From: Sodalis-like endosymbiont of Proechinophthirus fluctus
GTDB taxonomy: Bacteria; Pseudomonadota; Gammaproteobacteria; Enterobacterales; Enterobacteriaceae
NCBI RefSeq assembly: GCF_001602625.1
Contig: NZ_LECR01000039.1
Coordinates: forward strand, 1-20,152
DNA length: 20,152 nt
Reading direction: 5' to 3'
Part shown: positions 8,863 through 17,349 of the stretch, piece by piece
How positions within the stretch are numbered: the stretch's first letter is position 1
How the letters are laid out: each line of letters starts with the position of its first letter
Program-made: the position numbers and the translations under genes
The notes under the pieces: generated by a model
Seen by the model: the letters and a program-made list of their open reading frames with translations, nothing else
Database searches by the model: none
What the model was told of the DNA's origin: nothing

Positions 8863-9240
8863 ATGACAAACATGAAATTAGCGACATTCTGCAGACGATC
8901 GCTCTGGTAAGTGCTAGCGATAATCCCTAGCCACTACGTCATGGACTATTTATTGACCCATGGCTATCGGGGTTTACCCGGTGAACCCGACTCTGGCAGG
9001 GAAAAATCCTTCTAGAACAGACTTGTTACGCCAATTTGGCGGAGATCCTTGCCAAAATCGATATAGTGGATGTCTTTCGTCGCGCTGATACGGTTTACGA
9101 CCTAACGCAGAAAGCGAATGCTATTATGCCGACGTGTTGTGGCTGCAGTTCGACATCATTAATGAGCAAGCGGCTGTTGGCAAAGAACATCAGAATGAAA
9201 GTGATCATGGATCGCTGCCAGAAAATTGAAATCTCGCGAC
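8863..9240 (+). pseudogene. yccU: yccU, CoA-binding domain protein, decayed
   Basis: The start at 8863 gives, over changing frames, HEISDILQTIALVSASDNP (E. coli TDIAGILTSTHTIALVGASDKP), VMDYLLTHGYR (VMKYLLDQGYH), LLEQTCYANLAEILAKIDIVD and VDVFRRADTVY. These are followed by LWLQFDIINEQAAVGKE (LWMQLGVINEQAAVLAR) and KVIMDRCQKIEISRLEL (NVVMDRCPAIEIPRLGL). The region is close to full length (137 residues in E. coli) but carries at least four frameshifts or stops. The Rossmann-type domain binds coenzyme A; the physiological role is unknown. The frame that contains the C-terminus stays open to 9407, but nothing after about 9240 resembles the family. Confidence 0.88.
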
Positions 9241-9511
9241 TGGAACTTGGACCACTGAGCGTTGCTGGTGACGGGAAACCGGAATTCCAAGAGTCAACAC
9301 AGGCAAAATGCACCGATGGTCAGAGTGTGGTCGAGAAAAACCACGATCTCGCTAATGGGTCACTGCGCGCAGGAGGAGATGGGTTCAGTCAACAGCCGGT
9401 GACGTGAAGAAACCAACTTACGCCACGGCTCTTTGCTAGCGCGACAATATTGAATATTACATACTAGCCCCAGGAGCGAAAGAAAATCAGGTTGCGCGCG
9501 GTCCTTGGAGG

Positions 9512-9829
9512 TTAATTTCTCAGACGGGGCGCCTGGAGTTGTTGGCGGATGGATTCGGCCAACTCATCCAGCGTCGGCTGTTCGGGATGGACTGGAAACG
9601 ATTCATACCCAAGCTGTGCTTCCGCCAGATAGGTATGCACTGGTTTTCCCTCCTCATCTTCCATCACTACATGATACCAAGGGGTCGTGCGTAGGCTATC
9701 GTCAGCCGCAATATCATCCAGAGAAGGCTTCTCTAGGGAGTATTCCGGATCCACATCGATAATAACCCCTAGGTACCCCAGCAGCTTATGCCGGACTTGC
9801 TGCCCTATGCCAAATTTGCTGGCAATCAT
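9512..9829 (-). CDS. hspQ: Heat shock protein HspQ
   Basis: An intact 105-residue protein, exactly the E. coli length. It begins [20 protein letters not shown] and ends [14 protein letters not shown], with [20 protein letters not shown] in the middle, all characteristic of HspQ (YccV). The start has a strong GGAGGTGG ribosome binding site. HspQ is a small hemimethylated-DNA-binding-fold protein. It acts as a proteolysis specificity factor for Lon and promotes degradation of some unstable proteins. It is flanked on both sides by wrecked genes (yccU, rlmI), so its clean frame implies selection. The upstream sigma-32 promoter is described separately. The gene is probably transcribed alone now that rlmI downstream is dead. 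Confidence 0.97.
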   Translation of the reverse strand: MIASKFGIGQQVRHKLLGYLGVIIDVDPEYSLEKPSLDDIAADDSLRTTPWYHVVMEDEEGKPVHTYLAEAQLGYESFPVHPEQPTLDELAESIRQQLQAPRLRN

Positions 9830-9865
9830 GAGACCACCTCCAGTGAAAAGTATATCTTATACTTA

Positions 9866-9893
9866 ATATGGGGGAGGTGTCGGGGAATTCAAG
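9866..9893 (-). promoter_or_regulatory. Sigma-32 (RpoH) promoter of hspQ
   Basis: Read on the minus strand, CTTGAA (9888-9893) is followed after 14 bases by CCCCATAT (9866-9873). This matches the heat-shock consensus CTTGAA-N13-15-CCCCATNT at every defined base. It lies about 37 bases upstream of the hspQ start codon. E. coli hspQ is a known heat-shock gene, so the assignment is consistent. Confidence 0.88.
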
Positions 9894-9908
9894 GAGTCAG
9901 AACGTAAT

Positions 9909-10480
9909 TTAGCCGAGCAGGTTAAACCCCTTCAGATACAGTCCTTCAGGATAAGCTCCGGCAACTGAACCGGGTGGCGATCTGGCGAAGCTGTTCAATA
10001 AACTGCATTTCTCGGCCAACACCAAGCGTCGCGTCCGCAAGAATATTCTGAAATAAATAGGTGGTCATAAAACTTAGGCGGATCCCAGGATGATCATATC
10101 AAACTGTTCATCATCCTCATGATAACACTGCATCATCCTCATGATAACACTGCAACATCCTCATGATAACACTGCAACAACCGAAAATATCGTCCCAGAC
10201 GAAACGGGCGCGCGACAAATCCAACTGACTTTAGCGCTAGGTTTTGCTGCGCTATATCCAAGTTTGCTGAGAGGTATTTATTAGCGCCGCTAACAGAGTG
10301 GTGCTCTGATATTCGGCACTGGTGGAAGCAGTTGCAGCACCAGAAAATCACTATAGCTATCGATAGCATAGTAATGCTGAGTAAACTATCATATTCACCA
10401 GTGATCAGGTGATAGCTATCAAGATCGTCTCGCGCCGCCAAAAACGTGGATAGACGCTGTGCGATCTGTCATTAAGAATC
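9909..10480 (-). pseudogene. rlmI: rlmI (yccW), 23S rRNA m5C1962 methyltransferase, internally deleted
   Basis: Readable minus-strand pieces are LAARDDLDSYHLITGEYDS (E. coli LAQKDGLDSYRLIAGESDG), then NLDIAQQNLAL (ALDIARQNVEL) and, near the end, GREMQFIEQLRQ (GRDVQFIEQFRQ). The last piece is PEGLYLKGF (PEGLYLKGF) with a stop at 9909. Roughly 190 codons remain of 396. The N-terminal PUA domain and much of the SAM-binding domain are missing. The gene also contains a 22-base triplication. RlmI normally methylates C1962 of 23S rRNA, a non-essential modification. It lies downstream of acyP on the same strand. Confidence 0.87.
10111..10176. repeat. 22-base tandem triplication within the rlmI relic
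   Basis: Three consecutive units of 22 bases occupy 10111-10132, 10133-10154 and 10155-10176. They share CATCCTCATGATAACACTGC. The first two units are identical and the third differs by one base at its start. The 44 extra bases shift the reading frame of the rlmI relic. Near-identity points to recent slippage or unequal exchange. Confidence 0.92.
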
Positions 10481-10516
10481 GTACCTTAACGGTAAAACGC
10501 TGATGCCTGCTGACGG

Positions 10517-10807
10517 CTAGTAGTCGATGTAAAAGTCGTTAAAATCACCAAGGCTTCCGTTGCGCGGTTCGGTAAGAATTTTATATCCACCCGGGCGTGC
10601 GCCGCGACCACCTTGCCGTAGCTAGATCAGCAGATTCTTAACCCGCTCACTTTCACCGTAGGTCAAGACTTCTACGCTGCCGTCATCCTAGTTACAGACA
10701 TGATTGCTCAGTCTTAATTTTTTCTTTGCTTAATGTAAAGTGGCGTACCGAAATCCGACACCTTGCACTTGCCCATGGATTTAGGCCGCTGTAGATATCT
10801 TTGTCAT
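10517..10807 (-). pseudogene. acyP: acyP (yccX), acylphosphatase, decayed
   Basis: A strong AGGAGGAA ribosome binding site precedes the ATG at 10807. The frame then reads MTKISTAA, stop, IHGQVQGVGFRYATLH. This contains the acylphosphatase signature GxVQGVGFR, with the catalytic arginine in the phosphate-binding loop. After a frame disturbance DDGSVEVLTYGESERVKNLL follows (E. coli DDGSVEVVACGEEGQVEKLM), and the frame ends GDFNDFYIDY with a stop at 10517. Total length is 96 codons plus stop, the family length being about 92. At least three stops and one or more frame changes interrupt it. The enzyme hydrolyses acyl phosphates. Point decay with good signal conservation suggests loss later than that of rlmI. 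Confidence 0.9.
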
Positions 10808-11062
10808 CGTTTCCTCCTACCGGACGGCGTAGGTTGCATTCAGCCGCGCTTATTCGTAAAATAGCGCCCTTTAGATAGGGGTTTTAAGCCTAGGCGATAT
10901 AACAAGGTCAGCTTTAGCCGTTGGGAAAGTCGAGCCCAAAAGGGGATACCTTGTGAACACTATTTCTTGCTGCTTAGTTGACCGCACGAACAGTGATGGG
11001 ATGGCACACAGGACGCAGCATTATCGTTCATTACCAGCAGTACTGTATATAGTGATGTGACG

Positions 11063-11389
11063 TTAAAGGCATCTCACAGGTTTGGGTAAGCCAGCGATTT
11101 TCGTTGCCTGCTTGGCAGGGCCTTGTGGAAACAATCGGAAAAGGTAACGACTGTTCCCTTTCTCCTCTCCGTAAGCTTGCGCCATGGCCTTCACCAGCAT
11201 CCGCACGGCCGGCGACGTATTGTATTGTAAATAGAACACGCGTACAAAATGGATTACCTGCCAGTGGGCTTCGCTAAGGGTAATCCCTTCGATGCGGGCG
11301 ATTTCCACTGCCAGCGCTTCGCTCCAGTCCTGCGGGTGGATCAAGTATCCCTGAGCATCAGTTTTGATTTCTGCGCCTTTAAACTCCAT
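11063..11389 (-). CDS. tusE: TusE, sulfur relay protein for tRNA 2-thiolation
   Basis: An intact 108-residue protein (E. coli 109). I chose the ATG at 11389 over the in-frame one at 11437 because [16 protein letters not shown] aligns with the E. coli N-terminus and a GGGCGGGAA ribosome binding site precedes it. Conserved blocks are [45 protein letters not shown] and [15 protein letters not shown]. The sulfur-carrying cysteine is present as the penultimate residue (RCL). TusE accepts persulfide sulfur from the TusBCD complex and passes it to MnmA. MnmA thiolates the wobble uridine of tRNAs for Lys, Glu and Gln. It is related to DsrC. The gene stands alone between relics, so its clean frame suggests continued selection on wobble thiolation. 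Confidence 0.97.
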   Translation of the reverse strand: MEFKGAEIKTDAQGYLIHPQDWSEALAVEIARIEGITLSEAHWQVIHFVRVFYLQYNTSPAVRMLVKAMAQAYGEEKGNSRYLFRLFPQGPAKQATKIAGLPKPVRCL

Positions 11390-11460
11390 CGATTCCCGCC
11401 CAAGATCAAATGATCTCATTGAGACAAAGGATAGCAAATCCGCTAGGTATAAAATACCTA

Positions 11461-11498
11461 CCCCTCCTATGGGTGTACCGGCGCACCCATAGGAGGGG
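11461..11498 (-). terminator. yccA intrinsic terminator
   Basis: A perfect 15-base-pair inverted repeat (CCCCTCCTATGGGTG and its complement) encloses an 8-base loop. It lies 18 bases past the yccA stop. On the minus strand it is followed by TAGGTATTTTA, a modest T-rich tail. It separates yccA from tusE. Because the stem is symmetrical it could also act on plus-strand transcripts, where no T run follows. Confidence 0.75.
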
Positions 11499-11516
11499 GA
11501 TGATTAAAACGAGGTA

Positions 11517-12176
11517 TCAGTTGCTGCGCATGCCGCCGAAGAAGCTCAGCAGGCTGACGAAGATATTATACAGCGATACATAGAGGCTGACGGTAGCACG
11601 GATGTAATTCGTCTCCCCACCGTGGATGATATTGCTAGTTTCCCACAAGATCGCGCCAGAGGAAAACAGAATAAACATGACGCTTATTGTCAGCGACAGG
11701 GTAGGAATGTGCAGGAAAATATTAGCGATGACCGCAACCAGCAGCACCACGAAGCCGGCCATCATCATTCCCGAGAGGAGAAACATATCCCTGCGAGTGG
11801 TGAGAATATACGCCGAGCAGCAAAGGAATACCAGCGCGGTGCCTCCAAGTGCCAACATAATGACGTCCCCCGCACCGGACGCCAGCAGCATACTCAGTAG
11901 CGGTCCCAGGGCATAGCCCATAAAACCGGTCAGGGCGAAAGTAGCGAGAATACCCGCCGGACTGTTGGCCAGACGATACGTCAGGAACAATAGTCCGTAA
12001 AAACCGACCAGCATCAGGATCAAACCGGGTGCCGGCAAACGCATCAATGTACTTGCAGCGGAGGTAAGAGCCGAAAACGCTAACGTCATCGACAACAAGA
12101 AATAGGTATTGCGCAGCACCTTGTGGGTGCTTAATAGCGAATGCTTACGCGAGGACGTCGCAATCAAATGATCCAT
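11517..12176 (-). CDS. yccA: YccA, Bax inhibitor-1 family inner membrane protein, FtsH modulator
   Basis: An intact 219-residue protein, exactly the E. coli length. The N-terminus [21 protein letters not shown] includes the cytoplasmic tail that FtsH engages in E. coli. Seven hydrophobic segments follow, at about residues 25-42, 50-68, 76-96, 104-124, 133-153, 160-177 and 197-214. The family-typical [16 protein letters not shown] and [16 protein letters not shown] are near the C-terminus. YccA is both substrate and inhibitor of the membrane protease FtsH and protects SecY from degradation when translocons jam. It is monocistronic here, with its own downstream hairpin, and lies divergently from serT. 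A GAGAGA ribosome binding site precedes the ATG. No sign of decay. Confidence 0.97.
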   Translation of the reverse strand: MDHLIATSSRKHSLLSTHKVLRNTYFLLSMTLAFSALTSAASTLMRLPAPGLILMLVGFYGLLFLTYRLANSPAGILATFALTGFMGYALGPLLSMLLASGAGDVIMLALGGTALVFLCCSAYILTTRRDMFLLSGMMMAGFVVLLVAVIANIFLHIPTLSLTISVMFILFSSGAILWETSNIIHGGETNYIRATVSLYVSLYNIFVSLLSFFGGMRSN

Positions 12177-12355
12177 AATCTGTCTCTCATCATAAAAAGT
12201 GTGCCAAGAATATCTTATCCGAGATTAATAGCTTGCCACCGTTGTGCCTATGGCTTTTACCCATCTTTACGCATCAGCGTCTACGAAGGTGGACAAAGCA
12301 TAAGAGGATAGCAGACTCATGGCAATTTTTCAGTCGATTAGCGTAAAAAACGCTC

Positions 12356-12384
12356 TTTACAACCGGAATAACTTTGTTTATAGT
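12356..12384 (+). promoter_or_regulatory. Sigma-70 promoter of serT
   Basis: TTTACA (12356-12361) and TATAGT (12379-12384) are separated by exactly 17 bases, each matching the consensus hexamer in five of six positions. The -10 box ends 12 bases before the tRNA, so transcription should start only a few bases upstream of the mature 5' end. Confidence 0.82.
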
Positions 12385-12396
12385 TCGTTTCGTTGC

Positions 12397-12484
12397 GGAG
12401 GGGTGGCCGAGTGGTTGAAGGCACCGGTCTTGAAAACCGGCGACGCACAAGCGTTCTAGAGTTCGAATCTCTACTCCTCCGCCA
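12397..12484 (+). tRNA. serT: tRNA-Ser (anticodon UGA)
   Basis: An 88-base class II tRNA with encoded CCA. The acceptor stem is GGAGGGG/CTCCTCC with one G-U pair and discriminator G. The anticodon stem CCGGT/ACCGG encloses CTTGAAA, placing TGA at 12431-12433. The long variable arm between GACGC and GCGTT is typical of tRNA-Ser. The T arm is TAGAG-TTCGAAT-CTCTA. It reads UCA and, by wobble, other UCN codons, and is normally essential. It marks the end of the block that is collinear with E. coli. Confidence 0.98.
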
Positions 12485-12553
12485 TCCCCACCACCGCTTG
12501 AAAAGCTTTCATATTTCCACAGCTATTGGTGTCGCTGCATCCACCGCTTCCAC

Positions 12554-12585
12554 TTGTTGGCGCCTTGTATTGTTGGCGCCTTATA
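12554..12585. repeat. Two-copy 16-base tandem repeat downstream of serT
   Basis: Units 12554-12569 and 12570-12585 are TTGTTGGCGCCTTGTA and TTGTTGGCGCCTTATA, differing at one base. Each contains the palindrome GGCGCC. They lie 70 bases after the tRNA in sequence without a gene. A slippage duplication is the simplest reading. Confidence 0.85.
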
Positions 12586-12639
12586 TCGACTTTCTGAATT
12601 CCTTAGCTGATGAATAACAGCGATGCATGATGAGCATAC

Positions 12640-13293
12640 ATGGCGCCAGCACTCATCGGGTCTGCACCCATGATTCGCTTGTTATTGACATACATTTACG
12701 ACTTGTCTCTGCCGGCGACCGGTTCAGGACAGTCCTATCACCCGTCCTCTGTGAAAAGAGAAGACACCTGTGAGCCGAAATGTGAAACCGTCGCGACAAG
12801 AAGCCTCAAAGAGTTGTTACAGGTGCCAGCAGAACAGCGGCCGGCGCAGAAATTAGCCATATACTATGTTAATGAGTCCTCAAAAAAAAGCGTGCCGGCG
12901 GCGGAGCAGGCTTATGTGTCTCGCTGGAAAAAATAGCAGAGGCAGAGAAAAAAACACTATCAAAAGAGCCTAAGAAAGGCCTTCCATCAAACCTTAGTGA
13001 AATCCGCCATTAGTAACTATCTAGCGGGTAGAGTGAACCATGCGGTACAAGCAGTGCAATACACTGCGACAACGGGGATAAACCCGCAGACATCTTAGCC
13101 AACTTTATCACGTGGGAAATTCACTTCATTGATGGTAGAACATGCAAATTATCACCCGACGCCTGAAGAAATGGCTTAGATAGACGCGCTGGCGGCAACG
13201 GCAAGGCTGTCCTTTGAACAGACGGAGAACACATTATTGCCCGCGATCCAACGCGAGGGAGAGCTTATCCAACCGGGAAAAAACCCGCCCTAA
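12640..13293 (+). pseudogene. Unidentified charged, helix-rich protein relic (first of a pair)
   Basis: From 12640 the frame is open for 98 codons and includes KCETVATRSLKELLQVPAEQ and AAEQAYVSRWKK. A frame change at about 12936 continues with IAEAEKKTLSKEPKKGLPS and SNLSEIRH. Further on come AVQAVQYTATTGINPQT and, after two stops, EHANYHPTPEEMA, IDALAATARLSFEQTENTLL and PAIQREGELIQPGKNPP before the final stop. The composition is helix-prone and strongly charged. No family was recognised, so no function is assigned. The next relic lies 76 bases downstream on the same strand, so the two may have been an operon. The start is uncertain; the clear coding signal begins near 12770. Confidence 0.55.
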
Positions 13294-13369
13294 ATGAGAG
13301 AGGGATTTTCAAAAAACAAGCTACCTTACCAAAACAAAGGTAGAGTTTTCCTAAGAAGATGTAATAACA

Positions 13370-14090
13370 GTGAGCATTACAATAACCTCCGAAGGCGCCA
13401 TCGATCTCTACGGCACATTCGCAGCGCTCAGTGGAGGGGTATCGGCAGCACGCGAGAGTTACGCGGTACGTTGCGGGTATTAACGAGACGCTAGCGGATA
13501 TTAATTCAAAACGGGTGGGAATACGGCGCTTGGAAAAAATACAAAAGACATCGTTATGCACCGTAAAATGACGGGTTAGATGCCGCGCAAGCCCAGCATG
13601 CTACGAAAGTATAGACAAAAGCCATGTTACCAAGGCGAAAGCAAATTTAGAGACCAACATATCGCACGGGGCAAGGTTTGCTGCGACGGATATTACCATC
13701 CAGGCCGCTAATGCCAAGCGTGTATTGAAAGAGTATGTTGGTGAGGCTAGGATAAGCAGAGATATGGCACAGCGATTAGCACGGATAAAGTCGCTGCATA
13801 ACGAGGCGATGTGCAACTTGTCTGAGATAAGCAGTGCAGTGCCCTTGACAGCGTTGATGAAGCAGAGGACGACGCCGAAATTAAATTAAGGGAAATCGTG
13901 GAGAAAGTTAGACCAATAAAGCGCTAACAGGCACGAAAGAAGCGGCAGCTGTAGTGAAGTGAGAGATTAAATGTTCGATATCGCAATACAAAGCGGTGAG
14001 TGTTGACACCTCGGACCCAATTTAAGAAAAGGTGAGTGATGGACGAGTTCAGGGGAAAATGGAGTATTGCTTAGGTCTTGCGCGCTAGTT
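13370..14090 (+). pseudogene. Unidentified helix-rich protein relic (second of a pair)
   Basis: A GTG at 13370 opens SITITSEGAIDLYGTFAALS and GGVSAARESYAV. After frame changes come AGINETLADINSKRVGIRRL and EKIQKTSL, then a long stop-free run at 13622-13888. This run contains HVTKAKANLETNISHGARFA, ITIQAANAKRVLKEYVGEAR, SRDMAQRLARIKSLHNEA and LSEISSAV. Two more pieces follow: DEAEDDAEIKLREIVEKVRP and, beyond a stop, ALTGTKEAAAVV and DGRVQGKMEYCLGLAR. The pattern suggests long amphipathic helices, as in coiled-coil or helical pore-forming proteins, but I do not recognise a family and the resemblance is only in style. At least four frame disruptions make it a pseudogene. Confidence 0.55.
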
Positions 14091-14183
14091 TCCCCTTTGC
14101 CACCAGCACCGCGTTTTTTAGCGTGGATGTAATAAAAATGTTAATAATGGCGGTTTACAACCGATCCTCGCAGGAAAACCCAG

Positions 14184-14232
14184 AGCCTCTCAGGATAGGC
14201 TCAACCGCTGGTTGAGAGCCTATCCTGAGGCT
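14184..14232. repeat. Long hairpin with three-base loop
   Basis: The arms CTCAGGATAGGCTCAACC and GGTTGAGAGCCTATCCTGAG are complementary over about 20 base pairs, with a two-base bulge in one strand, around the loop GCT. On the minus strand the structure is followed by GGCTCTGGGTTTTCC, so it could be a terminator for a minus-strand transcript. It lies between two relics of opposite orientation, about 100 bases past the end of the plus-strand pair. Confidence 0.7.
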
Positions 14233-14599
14233 GATTGGTGGTCGACGAATCACTCTGTGCCGACTAAGACGTATAAGCGGCAAAAAGCAAGGCGGACCTC
14301 ATAATGATAATATACCACGGCCAGAGGCGCGGCTAAATTCGTATCATCGCTGTTATTGCTGCTTAGATCCTTACTGAGCTGACAGCGCGTTAATGGCGCG
14401 AGGTTGCTGTGAGTGTGACTTGACAGCTAATGAATAATTCTTGGATTATCGATGAATTTGATACTAATAAGATTAGCGCTGACGGTGGCGGACTTCGTTT
14501 CCGAAAAAAGCGGATTATCTCGTAACAAGAGCTGAATTTTTCATTTAGGATCGTACAAATAATCGAAGAGTACTTGAATCAAGTTATGATATGATTGGC

Positions 14600-15420
14600 A
14601 ATTAATTTTCTTAATGAAGATAAAATTTTTTAGGAGAGGGTTCACGACAAGATTCTTGCTGATGTCGACCATTTACAGGCCTTCTTTAAGGAACTCTAGA
14701 AAATAAGTAAGACGATTATTATCGACCACCATAGAGACTACCTGGCAAATCGCCAATGTCATCTAATAGATTATTGCTGGCCAATAGTGAAATTAATGAC
14801 TATAGCCAGTAGAACAGGGATCGTGATCGCATTATCACTCACATTTAAATATAAAATAGCCGGCGCCAATTGGGTAATTTCTCACAATTTTCATTGACGG
14901 GATTCTAGCCACTCTAGCAGCGTGGGGAGCGTGGCAGGCAGATGATCTAACGGATTATAGTTGACCATTAGCAGCTTTAATATGCTATACAGGGGAATTA
15001 ACAAAACATGAAGAAAATTATCACTTACATTAAACTATATACGATCGGTCAAAGATAATTTTTATTAGTTCTACAAGTTAGTTATTCTGCATATTCAAAC
15101 TCTCAAGCTGGATGAGGGAAACCAGAAATAATGTGCTCAGATGATTATAGCTGGCATTGATATAGCGTAAACAGGTCGGGACATAGGATGACCAGTCGTG
15201 CAGTTTGCAAATGGATAGGCTCAACTTACTACATTTTTAGTGTAGAAATTCTGTAACGCGTTTAAGAGCATTGCTAACTGTTTCATCTTCATTGGATTAG
15301 CGAGAACTAAATCTATATCTATAATTGTTGACTGATATGCGAAATGGGTAATTAATAGTGGCGTCATGATTTCACTCTCACTGCGTGGGCTACAGCAGGT
15401 TATCGTTATTCTATGCAAAA
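14600..15420 (-). pseudogene. Leucine-rich-repeat effector-like protein (YopM/IpaH/SspH LPX class), decayed
   Basis: Read on the minus strand, successive 20-22-residue leucine-rich repeats appear in several frames. In order they are CLRYINASYNHLSTL (15129-15173), QLESLNMQNN then stop LVEL (15066-15110) and FNVSDNFLHVLLIPLYSIL, followed by KLLMVNYNPLDHLPATLPTL. Then come LAPAILYLNVSDNAITIPVL, LLASNNLLDDIGDLPGSLY and VDNNRLTYFLEFLKEGL. The LPxxLPxLLxxLxVxxNxL pattern is that of the short LPX repeats found in type III secreted effectors such as YopM, SspH and IpaH. About seven repeats are visible. At least five stops or frame changes inactivate the gene. A catalytic ubiquitin-ligase domain is not visible downstream. 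The N-terminal part may extend above 15420 (PMKMKQLAMLLNALQNFYTK). The repeat class is confident; secretion is an inference. Confidence 0.82.
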
Positions 15421-15639
15421 TAATTTAAATTTCATTTTTTTAAAAAACCTCTTCGTTGAAAAAGGCACATGTTGTGAGGAGGTTGTGCCATGAAAACCTC
15501 ATGATTAAATATCATCTTAAAAATAAATATAATGAAATAATTCATCTTTCGTTTCGTGATTCCATAATGGAAATAGTAATTTTTTACTTTAAGATAATAC
15601 CTATTCCTACGAGGCGTAGGTAAGAGGGTATAACAATAT

Positions 15640-17145
15640 CTATTCCGGTAGCATAATATTATTTTGTAACTTTAAAACTTGCCAAATCAATATTGTATTT
15701 CTTAATAGTTATCTGATTTCTACCATCTCTGTAATGAGGGATAACATAATAATCACGCTGAACACATAGATCAGAAAATTAGACTCTGAAGTGATTCTAG
15801 ATAAATAACTCACTGCCTTTATAGACAAGGGTCAAATAGTAAGGATCATTAAAATCAAACAGTACACCGTCTTTTAGTAATCGTGTGCCTGTGATATGAA
15901 CTTCGTCTTCAAGTGTATTGGATCTAGTTATCGACAATTTAACAACCAGGTTTTTGTCACAGAGCATCTTCGAAAAAAATGAAAGTTACAATACAGTGAC
16001 TCGTGATACAACCTGATGGTTGCTTTGTATTTAAGCCAGGGGCAGGCGCTTATCAGCGTTTCATCAGTTCTGAGCAGATGATTTTCAGGATCTAACGTAA
16101 GGGTATTGCTGCCCACTTTATTGTTTTCCAAAATTTTACCCTCTTCAATGCGTACGAGACCCGCTATCGAATTCGGTTGAATTACTACTTTCTTCCTTCT
16201 GCAGAAAAATGCAATAATTGGAGATATAATGGGATAAAACTTATATCTTCAATGGCGTCTTTGACCTGCGTCGTATAATATCTATTCCATTTGATTCAAT
16301 GCCACGTAGCGTAGAACCAGCGACTTGACTTTGCTACCCGCAACACTTCTTAAACAACATACTGTCGAAAAAAATAACTTCCTTCTTCCAGAGAGCTTGT
16401 GTAGCGATAGATAATGGTCGTACCCAGGATGCTGTGGGCCACGCTGAGTTGTTGATATAGCATTCTGTATCGTTTGTTTGAAGCGCCATTTACCATATTT
16501 CTTAGCAGCACTAAATTGCCAATTTTTACATGAAAAACGCTAAAAATATCAGCGTTATTCAGGTAAAATTACTAGCTGTGATAAGATACATTTCTAGCGC
16601 ACGTTCGATATGCATGAAGTAGACTGAAGATTTTTTCATGATCAATTGATAACTTATCAATAAATCGGGTATCGCCATGATGGGGCAGCATGACTGCAAG
16701 GCAATACCTGAGTCGTCCAGCTTTCCTTGATGCTAAGAGGCCTAAGATATCTAGTGAAGGCTTCTCTCATGAAATTTTTTGCTACGATCCTCTCTTTTGT
16801 CGTATTATTTAAAGGCCGATAAACAGAGCAAGGATCCAGGATTAATCGGTATTTTCTGCCGGTGAAGAGAGGGTCTCTTTCATGGAAAAATTGGACATAA
16901 GCGCCAGGTTTTGGTTGCGCTTGGCTTCCAGACTTATTGAGGTATGCGATGTATTACATTGAGCGAAGGTGGTAATATTGTTAATTTTAATTAAAGATTT
17001 GACCTATAAATGTCGGGTGTCCATGGTGTGCTTGTTCAACGTCGGTGAGAGGTCCATATTATATTGTCTCAATTCATTCATGGTTTTTTTGATTACATGC
17101 AAACTGATTTTTCCAAGCCGGTAGGTAAACTCTACGTGCGCCTAT
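15640..17145 (-). pseudogene. Long unidentified relic, minus strand
   Basis: From about 17140 downwards the minus strand stays open, apart from one TAG, for about 100 codons: VEFTYRLGKISLHVIKKTMN, ELRQYNMDLSPTLNKHTMDT, then FAQCNTSHTSISLEAKRNQN and LMSNFSMKETLSSPAEN. Later frames give DTRFIDKLSIDHEKIFSLLH, NADIFSVFHVKIGNLVLLRN, YQQLSVAHSILGTTIIYRYT and QVKDAIEDISFIPLY. These are followed by NKVGSNTLTLDPENHLLRTD, VVKLSITRSNTLEDEVHITG and GVLFDFNDPYYLTLVYKG. The pieces are in consistent order and join without large gaps, which suggests one or two genes totalling about 1.5 kb. I do not recognise the family. It lies upstream of, and codirectional with, the LRR relic and could be its 5' part or a partner gene. 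Whether it is one gene is uncertain. Confidence 0.5.
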
Positions 17146-17349
17146 TGAGCCTATGCATTGTCTTTTAGCAATACACGGGCGCAAGTATAGATCCTGTTGT
17201 GTGCTTAAAGTCCTACCCCAAGAAGGTATTACCTTTTCAAGTAATGTTCTTTTTTTAACACCAGACGCGTGGAATAACCGGTTCTGGTGACCTGTTTAAT
17301 CATTGCAGGTTTCACTTCGTGGCAACAGTGGGGAGATAAGTTGGGTAGG

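Noticed and set aside
9241..9407. Extension of the yccU frame to 9407
   Set aside because: The frame stays open, but resemblance to YccU ends near 9240 and the extra residues have no counterpart in the family.
10111..10176. Regular repeats as a CRISPR array
   Set aside because: The units are directly adjacent with no spacers, and no cas genes are near; it is a simple tandem triplication.
11622..11916. Two overlapping plus-strand frames of 92 and 96 codons
   Set aside because: Antisense to the intact yccA; polar composition reflects the complement of hydrophobic codons.
12485..12640. Attachment site or integrase remnant next to serT
   Set aside because: I saw no second copy of the tRNA 3' end in the window and no integrase-like translation; the island idea rests on context only.
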